A stretch of DNA of 13,081 nucleotides from CAYIEH01 sp964362385 (GTDB taxonomy: Bacteria > Patescibacteriota > Minisyncoccia > UBA6257 > UBA9933): positions 1-13,081 of the forward strand of contig CAYIEH010000016.1 in NCBI GenBank assembly GCA_964362385.1. Reading direction: 5' to 3'. Both the position numbers and the translations under genes were made by a program. The notes under the pieces are model-generated. The model had not been told where the DNA came from. It saw nothing but the letters and a program-made list of their open reading frames with translations, and did no database searches. This document shows positions 1 to 5,481 of the stretch, piece by piece (the stretch's first letter is position 1; each line of letters begins with the position of its first letter).

Positions 1-128
1 GGTTTCCCCATTCGGAAATCTCCGGATCACAGGTTGCTACGCACCTCCCCGAAGCTTATCGCAGCTACGCCACGTCCTTCATCGCCTTTTCTAGTCAAGG
101 CATCCACCATACGCCCTTAATTTTAATT
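1..128 (-). rRNA. rrl: 23S ribosomal RNA, 5' end (partial)
   Basis: The reverse complement reads as the conserved start of bacterial 23S rRNA: a GGTGGATGCC block, then GGCGATGAAGGACGTG, then CGATAAGC, and finally TTTCCGAATGGGGAAACC at the window edge. These are the domain I landmarks in their usual order. Only about the first 120-130 nt are present; the gene continues to the left, outside the window. The mature 5' end is estimated by comparison with remembered E. coli 23S and may be off by several nt. No 16S gene or tRNA lies upstream; the next gene upstream is the DedA-type protein. A consensus promoter at 393-420 points at it. Confidence 0.96.
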
Positions 129-150
129 CTCTTTTGGAAGAAATTTTGTT

Positions 151-201
151 CCGCACCCGTGAAGCTCCGCAAAAATTTTTACGAATGCTTCACGGATGCG
201 G
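151..201 (-). other. long hairpin in the 23S rRNA leader
   Basis: Arms at 151-165 and 187-201 are complementary over 15 bp with a single G-U-type mismatch. The 21-nt interior is itself partly self-complementary (AAAAATTTTT core). In the transcript this gives a long stem-loop ending about 25 nt before the 23S 5' end. It could be an RNase III processing site or a leader fold that separates the precursor from mature 23S. The true 23S processing stalk needs the 3' flank, which is outside the window. Confidence 0.7.
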
Positions 202-288
202 TTCTCCCAGATTTTATGATTATCGCGGTGTTATTTAATTTTTAAACAGCTTTCCCTTCTGTCATTCGGACTTTCTGATTTTTAATCC

Positions 289-299
289 TTTAAAGAACT
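289..299 (-). promoter_or_regulatory. boxA-like antitermination site in the rRNA leader
   Basis: The minus strand reads AGTTCTTTAAA, close to bacterial rRNA boxA (core GCTCTTTAA or GTTCTTTGA). It lies between the promoter (393-420) and the 23S start and directly follows a GC-rich hairpin, the same hairpin-then-boxA order as in E. coli rrn leaders. boxA binds NusB/S10 and stops premature termination of untranslated rRNA. The motif is short, so position and context carry most of the weight. Confidence 0.55.
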
Positions 300-325
300 A
301 AAAATCCGCCTTCAGGCGGATAAAA
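300..325 (-). terminator. terminator-like hairpin with T-run, in the rRNA leader
   Basis: A TCCGCC stem pairs with GGCGGA across a 4-nt loop, followed on the minus strand by TTTTT. It has the form of an intrinsic terminator and could end read-through from the dedA side. However, it also lies about 65 nt downstream of the rRNA promoter, so it may instead be the boxB-like hairpin of an antitermination leader. The sequence cannot distinguish these. Confidence 0.5.
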
Positions 326-392
326 CCAGCGCGCGAAAATAGCCGACTTTTATCCGCATTTCCGTTTCTTTAAAATTCTCATCATAACCAAA

Positions 393-420
393 ATTATAGT
401 CCGCCAGATTAAATTGTCAA
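393..420 (-). promoter_or_regulatory. consensus sigma-70 promoter for 23S rRNA
   Basis: On the minus strand a perfect TTGACA (-35, 415-420) is followed after 16 nt by a perfect TATAAT (-10, 393-398). Transcription would start near 386, giving a leader of roughly 260 nt before 23S. A double-perfect hexamer match in a gap just upstream of an rRNA gene is strong evidence. It suggests that 23S is transcribed on its own rather than from an upstream 16S promoter. Confidence 0.88.
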
Positions 421-433
421 GTGTGGATAAGTC

Positions 434-475
434 CGCTTAAAATCTGGATTTAGACGCGAAAAGACGCTTAAAATC
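434..475 (-). repeat. paired 11-nt direct repeat upstream of the rRNA promoter
   Basis: GATTTTAAGCG (minus strand) occurs at 465-475 and again at 434-444. The starts are 31 nt apart, close to three helical turns, and the nearer copy begins 14 nt upstream of the -35 box. Two same-face copies just upstream of a strong promoter could bind an activator or the RNA polymerase alpha subunit. Function is inferred only. Confidence 0.45.
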
Positions 476-477
476 AA

Positions 478-1104
478 TTATTTGTTTGATTTATCCGCAA
501 TATGACGATAAATCCAAAAAATAAGAAGCATTAAAATTAGAATTAGAATTAAATAATCAAATTTTCTAAAATAAGCCTGCGCCATAGTCCAGTTTTGGCC
601 CAAAATAAATCCCAGTTTCGTCAAAATAAAAGTCCACAATAAAGAACCAAAAAATGTTAAAAGTAAAAATCTGGAAATTTTCATTTTTGCCAGACCAGCC
701 GGAAAAGAAATAAATGTGCTGACGACCGGCAATAAGCGTCCGAAAAAAACCGATACGCTGCCGTATTTTTCAAACCATCTTTGGGCACGATTAAGATTTC
801 CATCGCTGATTAAAATTTTAAGCAGTCGAAATTTTTCACGCAACCCGTTCCTTATTAAAGTCTCCGCCAACATATAAGAAAAAAAAGCTCCGGCCAAATT
901 GCCGAATGTCCCCGTAAAGACAACTATCCAAAAATTGAATACGCCCTGCGAAGCCAAAAAACCGGAAAATGACATTGTAATTTCAGAAGGAGCGGGAATA
1001 TTGAAACTTTGTAAAAACATCAATAAAAAAATGCCGCCGTATCCGGCTTTTGCAATCACAAACAAAACAAAATTTGAAACCGCGCTTAAAATTAATGAAA
1101 TCAT
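478..1104 (-). CDS. DedA / SNARE-associated family membrane protein
   Basis: A 208-aa polytopic inner-membrane protein of the DedA family (VTT domain), whose members act as lipid flippases or proton-linked transporters needed for envelope integrity. Visible family features are the early re-entrant motif NIPAPSE (residues 35-41, with the conserved Glu41), a Gly-rich stretch near 65-72, and the signature FFGRLLPVV...FPAG (120-137). A final hydrophobic helix spans about 184-199. The second Arg of the family's R-x5-R motif, seven residues into the signature, is Ser129 here (codon AGC), while Arg123 and Pro126 are kept. Length is normal for the family. The ATG is preceded by AT-rich sequence without a clear SD. 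It follows galT by 48 nt and is the last protein gene before the 23S promoter. The family call is firm; the substrate is unknown. Confidence 0.9.
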   Translation of the reverse strand: MISLILSAVSNFVLFVIAKAGYGGIFLLMFLQSFNIPAPSEITMSFSGFLASQGVFNFWIVVFTGTFGNLAGAFFSYMLAETLIRNGLREKFRLLKILISDGNLNRAQRWFEKYGSVSVFFGRLLPVVSTFISFPAGLAKMKISRFLLLTFFGSLLWTFILTKLGFILGQNWTMAQAYFRKFDYLILILILMLLIFWIYRHIADKSNK

Positions 1105-1127
1105 TCTAAATATCCAAATTCTTAAAT

Positions 1128-1155
1128 CCTACTTCTTATTACTTCTTATGTCTTA
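1128..1155 (-). repeat. heptad stop-codon repeat at the galT 3' end
   Basis: Minus-strand units TAAGACA and TAAGAAG are followed by TAATAAG and a TAG-bearing unit. TAA recurs at offsets 0, 7 and 14, so all three frames are closed. The first TAA is the galT stop codon. Confidence 0.6.
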
Positions 1156-2160
1156 TCTGAGTATCTTTGCCGCCATTTTAGGATCAACAATAGTCACTTC
1201 AATACCAATTCCTAATTCAACGGCTCCGGAAACGCTAAACTTCGGCAAAATCTCAATATGCCAATGATAATGTTTATACTCACCGTTTTTATCCAAAGGC
1301 GCAGTATGAATAAAAAAATTATAATCCGGATCATTTAATCGCTTTTCAAATCTTAATAACGATTTTTGAAGCGCCTCAACGACACTTTCCATTATTTTTG
1401 GAGAAGTTTTTTCAAAATAAGACAAATGTTTTTTAGGGAATATTCTCAATTCAAATGGCTCACGGGAAATAAACGGCGCTATAACAATCGCGTCTTTATT
1501 TTCAAAAACAACTCGTTTTTTCTCCTTTCTGTCATAACTAAGCATCGCGCAATGAACGCATTTTCCGTGATTTTTAAAATATTCAGCCGAACCATTAAGC
1601 GACCTATTTACGTCCGGCGGAATAATCGGAAAAGAAATTATTTGATAGTGAGGGTGAAAAATAGAAGTTCCGGCTTTTGGCCCCCAATTATGAAGAATAA
1701 AAATATATTCAATGCACTTATCCTTGGCAATCATCAAGTATCTTTCCTGAAAAACTTTAAAAACCAAATTCGCCGATTTTTTGTCCAGATGGACAAAATT
1801 TTTATAATGATCTCTCGAGATCACTAAATCATGATGGCCTATGCCATTGATGACGGAAAACGGGCCGCGTTTTATTTTTATCGCGCAAATATTATTTTTA
1901 TGAGAAACAATCGGGAATTTATTTTCAATAACCTGAATTTTCCAGTCTCGCAGTGAGCCAGCCGAACTGTTTTTCAAATTTGGATAAACAATAGACGGCA
2001 TCCCGTTGCCGGATTTTTGCGGATCTTCAAAAGGACAGCCCTTCTTGGAAATAATTTTCCTCTTTGATTTTTTCTTAAATTGTTCTGGCCGATTAAATCG
2101 TTTTGGAGAAATAACAACCCAGTCGCCGGAAACCAAATCTTGTCGAAATTCTGAATCCAT
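1153..2160 (-). CDS. galT: GalT-family galactose-1-phosphate uridylyltransferase
   Basis: A 335-aa nucleotidyltransferase of the HIT superfamily, GalT branch, which moves UMP between UDP-glucose and galactose-1-phosphate through a uridylyl-histidine intermediate. The active-site motif HPHYQ is at 169-173 (nucleophile His171, Gln173), preceded by NWGPKAGTS, which matches the family N-x-G-x-x-AG-(A/T)-S. GHHDL is at 108-112, and the second-domain YHWHIEILP motif is at 298-306. The N-terminal metal site, usually CPFC, reads CPFE (Cys42, Glu45); a CVHC pair is at 201-204. The C-terminal ELGIGIEV..VDPKMAAKILR matches the family end. Some GalT-like proteins use other substrates (for example ADP-glucose phosphorylase), and no galK or galE is nearby, so the substrate is uncertain. 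No SD; the ATG sits 4 nt after a heptad array. Confidence 0.88.
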   Translation of the reverse strand: MDSEFRQDLVSGDWVVISPKRFNRPEQFKKKSKRKIISKKGCPFEDPQKSGNGMPSIVYPNLKNSSAGSLRDWKIQVIENKFPIVSHKNNICAIKIKRGPFSVINGIGHHDLVISRDHYKNFVHLDKKSANLVFKVFQERYLMIAKDKCIEYIFILHNWGPKAGTSIFHPHYQIISFPIIPPDVNRSLNGSAEYFKNHGKCVHCAMLSYDRKEKKRVVFENKDAIVIAPFISREPFELRIFPKKHLSYFEKTSPKIMESVVEALQKSLLRFEKRLNDPDYNFFIHTAPLDKNGEYKHYHWHIEILPKFSVSGAVELGIGIEVTIVDPKMAAKILR

Positions 2161-2164
2161 AAAA

Positions 2165-2234
2165 ATAGCTATTAGCCACTAGCCACTAATAATTAGTAAA
2201 ACTAATGGCTAACCACCAACAACTAGTGGCTATT
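2165..2234. repeat. ten-unit heptad repeat filling the PBP2-galT gap
   Basis: The plus strand divides into ten consecutive 7-mers, such as TTAGCCA and CTAGCCA, most of them carrying TAG or TAA. The array fills the whole 62-nt gap between PBP2 and galT and extends into the last PBP2 codons (Ser-His-stop are repeat encoded). A perfect 10-bp inverted repeat, TAGCCACTAG (2173-2182) with CTAGTGGCTA (2223-2232), brackets it, and a smaller ATTAGT/ACTAAT hairpin is inside. Confidence 0.8.
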
Positions 2235-4112
2235 TCTTATTCTGTTATCATAATACCATTTAAACACATCTTTGGCTACGGGAACCGCGTTTAAACTGCC
2301 TTCGCGGGCGTTTTCTATTAAAATTAAAACCGCGATTTGTTTAGGAGCCGCATTGTCCGCGTTAATCAACGTATTATAGCCGACAAAAAACGCGTTAACC
2401 TTTGTGTTTCTTTCAATCTGGGCGCTTCCGGTTTTGGCGGCGACCACAATAGGCAGATCATTTAACATAAAAGCGGTGCCATAAGATTTTTTAGTGGTAT
2501 CAATCATACCTTTTTCAACTTCTCTGATGGCGTCTGAAAGCGAAAAATTGTCTATGATAACCTGAGGAAAATTTTCTTTTATGACATTCCCGTTATCATC
2601 GGTTATTTGCCTGACAATAAACGGTTTGAAAATTTTTCCTTTGGCGGCGATGGAAGCGATATAATTTATAAGCTCCAAAGGGGTTATCATAATATCGCCC
2701 TGACCGATGCTATTGTTATATGTGTCGCCCAGTCGCCACGGCGTTCCGGTCCTCTTTTCTTTTTCTTCAACGCCAGGCAGAAACCCCGATTTTTCTCCGG
2801 GTAAATCAATTCCCGTTTTTTCTTCTAAGCCGAATTTTTTCCAATAATCCCTTAATCTTTCAATGCCCAACCCTTTAATTTCGCCGTAGCCGCCACCAAC
2901 TTCATAAAAATAAATATTGCAGGAACGCGCTATCGCTGAATATAAATTTACCCAGCCATTAGGTTTCCAGTCTAAAAACCTTGAAGGCTGGTCAGGGTGA
3001 TAAGGATTGGGAATTTCTAAATAGCCGGGAGAAAAAATTTCCTTAAACGGAGAAATCACGTTCTCTTTCAGAGCAGCGATTGCCACCAGCGGCTTTATGG
3101 TGGATCCTGGGTTATAAAGCCCTGAAATCGCTCTGTTAAAAAGCGGCCTTGAATAATTTGAAATGACATCGGGAGAAATTTTATTATTGTCAAAACTGGG
3201 AAGACTTATTAAAGCCAGAATTTCTCCATTTTGTGGGTTTATCGCAATCCCAACTCCTCCAACTCTGCCTAAATTATCCAGCTGTTCTTTAAGACGATAA
3301 TAAAAATACGACTGAAAATCTTTGTCAATCGTCAAATAAATATTATTCCCTCTCGCCTGACCTATAGAAGCTTTTTGATTTATGCTTTCGTTTTTGGCGT
3401 TTCTATAATTAATAATCTCGCCATTTTTGCCGCGCAGGCTGTTGTCGTAAAAAAACTCCAGTCCCGACTTGCCGATTAAATCATTAAGAAGCAAATCGGA
3501 ATTATCTTTTAAATCCCGCACAGAAACAACTCCCACATAGCCAAGAATATGGCTGAAAATTCCGGGTTCTTCATATTGGCGATAAAAATCGTTTTGGATT
3601 TGCGCATCGGCCAGATTAAGCGTTTTTATTTTAGCAACTTGTTCAATGGTTAAATTTATTGAGAGAATTAAGAAATTTTGTTTTCCCAGATCTATTTCCT
3701 TAATCCATTCTTCAATTTGACCTCTGGGAAGATTAAGAATTTCTTCCATGCTTTTAAGTTCGTCTATCTGGCTGTTTTTGTCTTTTTTAAAAAAATCGGA
3801 GAGTTTCAAAACAACTTTGAAACTGGTCAAGTTTTTAACGAGCGGTTTATTGTAGCGGTCAAAAATTATGCCCCGTTCAGCGGGAATAACTGTTATTTCA
3901 CTGATATTTGCCAAGGCACGATTTTTATAGAAATCCCCGTTTTTCAGGACTAAAAAGACTATCCGCGCCGAAACAATAACGGTAATCAGCAAAGTAAAAA
4001 AAATTACAAGGTTAAAAGCTTTTTTTGAAAGAGGCGCTTCCAATGTGTCAAAGCTTTTGGAAAAATCATCCAGCACCGCCTCTTCTAAAAATAATTCGGG
4101 TTTCTTGGGCAT
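2223..4112 (-). CDS. mrdA: penicillin-binding protein 2 (peptidoglycan D,D-transpeptidase)
   Basis: A 629-aa class B penicillin-binding protein that cross-links peptidoglycan stem peptides, typically with RodA during elongation. It has a short cytoplasmic tail, one transmembrane anchor (about 33-56) and a pedestal/dimerisation domain (with AERGIIFDR at 78-86). The transpeptidase domain carries all three catalytic motifs: S337-TIK340 (nucleophile Ser337), S397-CN399 and K560-TGS563. The length is typical for PBP2. FDNN and the later TIDKDFQ (261-267) are also family-like. RodA and MreBCD are not adjacent, so it stands outside the usual rod-shape cluster. No SD is visible: a heptad array abuts the ATG, and the stop TAG lies in another array. 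An FtsI-type protein is the alternative, but the layout fits PBP2 better. Confidence 0.93.
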   Translation of the reverse strand: MPKKPELFLEEAVLDDFSKSFDTLEAPLSKKAFNLVIFFTLLITVIVSARIVFLVLKNGDFYKNRALANISEITVIPAERGIIFDRYNKPLVKNLTSFKVVLKLSDFFKKDKNSQIDELKSMEEILNLPRGQIEEWIKEIDLGKQNFLILSINLTIEQVAKIKTLNLADAQIQNDFYRQYEEPGIFSHILGYVGVVSVRDLKDNSDLLLNDLIGKSGLEFFYDNSLRGKNGEIINYRNAKNESINQKASIGQARGNNIYLTIDKDFQSYFYYRLKEQLDNLGRVGGVGIAINPQNGEILALISLPSFDNNKISPDVISNYSRPLFNRAISGLYNPGSTIKPLVAIAALKENVISPFKEIFSPGYLEIPNPYHPDQPSRFLDWKPNGWVNLYSAIARSCNIYFYEVGGGYGEIKGLGIERLRDYWKKFGLEEKTGIDLPGEKSGFLPGVEEKEKRTGTPWRLGDTYNNSIGQGDIMITPLELINYIASIAAKGKIFKPFIVRQITDDNGNVIKENFPQVIIDNFSLSDAIREVEKGMIDTTKKSYGTAFMLNDLPIVVAAKTGSAQIERNTKVNAFFVGYNTLINADNAAPKQIAVLILIENAREGSLNAVPVAKDVFKWYYDNRIRNSH

Positions 4113-4211
4113 GAATTACGCATTATGAATAATGAATTATGAATTACAATTAACCCGCCAAAATTTTAATTGGATTTTCTTCTTTATTCATAATTCTTAA
4201 TTCATTATTCA
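4113..4211. repeat. inverted pair of heptad arrays filling the mutM-PBP2 gap
   Basis: Six 7-mers at 4113-4154 (GAATTAT-type) and four at 4184-4211 (TAATTCA-type) face each other. Segments 4126-4146 and 4191-4211 are inverted copies over 21 nt with one mismatch, and CAATTAA/TTAATTG (4147-4153 and 4166-4172) forms an inner stem. Read on the minus strand, TGA recurs at 0, 7 and 14 from 4211; the first is the mutM stop. The other end abuts the PBP2 ATG. Confidence 0.82.
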
Positions 4212-5234
4212 CTTTTGGCATTTGGGACAATAATGAGCCGACCTGTTTTTTATTTTAATTCTTTTGATAATTCCTTTGCAACGCGGGCAATGTTCGCCTT
4301 CCTTCCGATAAACAAATCTTTCACGGGCATAAGCGCCGGCTTTTCCGGAAGTGTCGCGGAAATCGCTGATTGAAGTTCCGCGAAGTTTGATTGCTTTTTT
4401 AAGAATTTTTTTCATTGCCGAATATAATCTTTTCAGCTCATCGGCTTTTAATTGATTGGCTGGTTTTAAGGGATGAATTTTGGACAACCACAAAATCTCA
4501 TCAGAGTAAATATTTCCAATGCCGGCAATCACTTCCTGGTCCATTAAAACCTGTTTTATCTTACGCTTTTCCGAACTTATTAAACTTATAAACTTACCTA
4601 CTTTGAAATTTTTCTCCAGCGGTTCAGGACCGATTTTTTTAAAATCCGGCAGGTTTTCAATTTCTTTTTTTGGTCCAAAAATAACTTTCGCGAATTTCCT
4701 TAAATCGGAAAGAGCTAATTGTTGCCCGTTATCAAAATAAAAAATCAGATGGATATAATTATTCACCTTTTCTTCAAGCGGCCCCTTTACCAAACTTACG
4801 ACTGACGACTTACCCGCTTCGCCAAAGCTCCCGCGAGGCGAGCGACCTACGACTCTTGCAATCCTCCACTTCCCGTAAAGAAAATGACCGGTCATTTTCT
4901 GATGGATCAACAATAGATAGTTGTTGGTTGTTGATTGCGTGCCTCGTAGTGATTCGCCAGCTGGCGAATCTACTATTCGGGGTTGGTTGTTGGTTAAGTA
5001 TATAAGGATGTTTTTGCCGCGGCGGCTAACGCTAATAATTTTCAAACCTTTAATTTGCCCTTCCAGTTTTTTAGCTTTTGGTTTTTTTATGGTTCGGCTC
5101 GGCTCACCATAACCCTGAGGCATTCGAAGGGTTATCAATTTCGGCGCGTCAAACCAAACGCCGACAATTTCGCGTCCGATGATTTTTTTATTCAAATCAT
5201 CAACAATAGTCTGAACTTCTGGCAACTCCGGCAT
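4209..5234 (-). CDS. mutM: formamidopyrimidine-DNA glycosylase (Fpg/MutM)
   Basis: A bifunctional glycosylase/AP lyase that removes 8-oxoguanine and formamidopyrimidines. After Met removal the catalytic N-terminus is Pro2-Glu3 (MPELPEV). Other landmarks are RRGK (71-74), HQKMTGHF (111-118, with the void-filling Met114), SDLRKF (176-181, intercalating Arg/Phe), AGIGNIYSDE (237-246, helix-two-turn-helix with Asn241) and a C-terminal zinc finger C316-x2-C319-x16-C336-x2-C339. At 341 aa it is about 60-70 residues longer than usual. Three in-frame inserts at residues about 35-48, 80-106 and 128-147 coincide with repeat-like DNA; subtracting them leaves about 280 aa, a normal length. All catalytic parts lie outside the inserts, so the enzyme is probably active. 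The stop TGA is the first unit of a heptad array. No clear SD precedes the ATG. Confidence 0.94.
   Translation of the reverse strand: MPELPEVQTIVDDLNKKIIGREIVGVWFDAPKLITLRMPQGYGEPSRTIKKPKAKKLEGQIKGLKIISVSRRGKNILIYLTNNQPRIVDSPAGESLRGTQSTTNNYLLLIHQKMTGHFLYGKWRIARVVGRSPRGSFGEAGKSSVVSLVKGPLEEKVNNYIHLIFYFDNGQQLALSDLRKFAKVIFGPKKEIENLPDFKKIGPEPLEKNFKVGKFISLISSEKRKIKQVLMDQEVIAGIGNIYSDEILWLSKIHPLKPANQLKADELKRLYSAMKKILKKAIKLRGTSISDFRDTSGKAGAYARERFVYRKEGEHCPRCKGIIKRIKIKNRSAHYCPKCQK
4796..4853. repeat. heptad-plus-hairpin element in frame inside mutM (second)
   Basis: Heptads TTACGAC and TGACGAC (then a TTA-start unit) at 4796-4816 and another CTACGAC at 4847-4853 flank a GC-rich core whose ends CGCTTCGCC (4815-4823) and GGCGAGCG (4837-4844) are nearly complementary. 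It encodes MutM residues about 128-147, a Gly/Ser-rich segment absent from the family between the MTGHF motif and the next strand. No frame is broken. Confidence 0.65.
4918..4996. repeat. heptad-plus-palindrome element in frame inside mutM (first)
   Basis: Heptads at 4918-4938 (TGGTTGT-type) and 4983-4996 (TTGGTTG, TTGGTTA) flank a perfect 20-bp palindrome, GATTCGCCAGCTGGCGAATC, at 4951-4970. The element encodes about residues 80-106, where MutM proteins normally have only a short turn between the RRGK strand and the HxKMTG motif. Same architecture as the element at 4796-4853. Confidence 0.72.
5091..5131. repeat. third repeat-like insert in mutM
   Basis: The segment begins GGTTCGG and ends CGAAGGG, with GGCTCACC and CCCTGAGG inside, so its outer and inner parts are roughly inverted. 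From memory it resembles a dispersed palindromic repeat seen in many environmental bacteria (GGTTCGAC...GCTCACC...CCTGAG...CGAAGGG); this was not checked. It encodes MutM residues about 35-48, in a place where the family has no such segment. Confidence 0.4.
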
Positions 5235-5299
5235 AGTTTAAAATTTTCTTTTTATTCTACATTCCTCGATGTTTCAAAATCCCAAAAATTGAATCGGGC

Positions 5300-5329
5300 T
5301 AGTTTACTATAGCAAACTATAGTAAACTA
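5300..5329. promoter_or_regulatory. perfect 13-bp inverted repeat upstream of mutM
   Basis: TAGTTTACTATAG (5300-5312) and its exact complement (5317-5329) are separated by CAAA. It lies 66 nt upstream of the mutM ATG in the 247-nt gap after the histidine kinase. An AT-rich two-fold site of this size could be an operator; it could also be a stem-loop in the transcript or a repeat relic. No convincing promoter hexamers were found around it. Confidence 0.5.
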
Positions 5330-5424
5330 TTAAGATTAAAAACTCTAATTAAAATATTTTTCAGTGGCAACAACGAAGCCGGTGAAACGACAGAAAAATA
5401 AAATCCCGCTTCTAGTTTATTTTA

Positions 5425-5466
5425 CTAATTAATCACTAATGGCTAGTCGCTAGTGGCTAATTAATC
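5425..5466. repeat. heptad repeat downstream of the histidine kinase
   Basis: Six consecutive plus-strand 7-mers, such as ATGGCTA, GTCGCTA and GTGGCTA. On the minus strand they give TAG/TAA-bearing units starting about 16 nt after the kinase stop, and the stop itself may be in phase with them. The rest of this 247-nt gap holds the inverted repeat at 5300-5329 and otherwise nothing recognised. Confidence 0.7.
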
Positions 5467-5481
5467 TTCGCTGTACGCTAT

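Noticed and set aside
130..477. Possible tRNA or 16S-23S spacer features upstream of 23S
   Set aside because: No cloverleaf, T-loop motif or 16S 3' end (anti-SD) was seen; the stretch holds a promoter, hairpins and boxA instead.
1366..1827. 153-aa plus-strand open frame opposite galT
   Set aside because: It lies wholly inside the well-supported galT gene in antisense, and its composition (Phe/Arg/Lys/Asn-rich) fits a shadow frame.
2165..2234. Array as a CRISPR or tRNA-like structure
   Set aside because: Units are 7 nt with no spacer structure; nothing like a CRISPR repeat or cas gene is present.
4209..4211. Alternative genetic code (TGA as Gly, as in Absconditabacteria/Gracilibacteria)
   Set aside because: TGA ends mutM and the small basic gene right where the family ends, and no gene has internal TGA.
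5340..5400. Possible small RNA or weak terminator after the histidine kinase (TTCA...TGAA stem)
   Set aside because: The stem is short with a 2x2 internal loop and no clean T-run; support is too weak.
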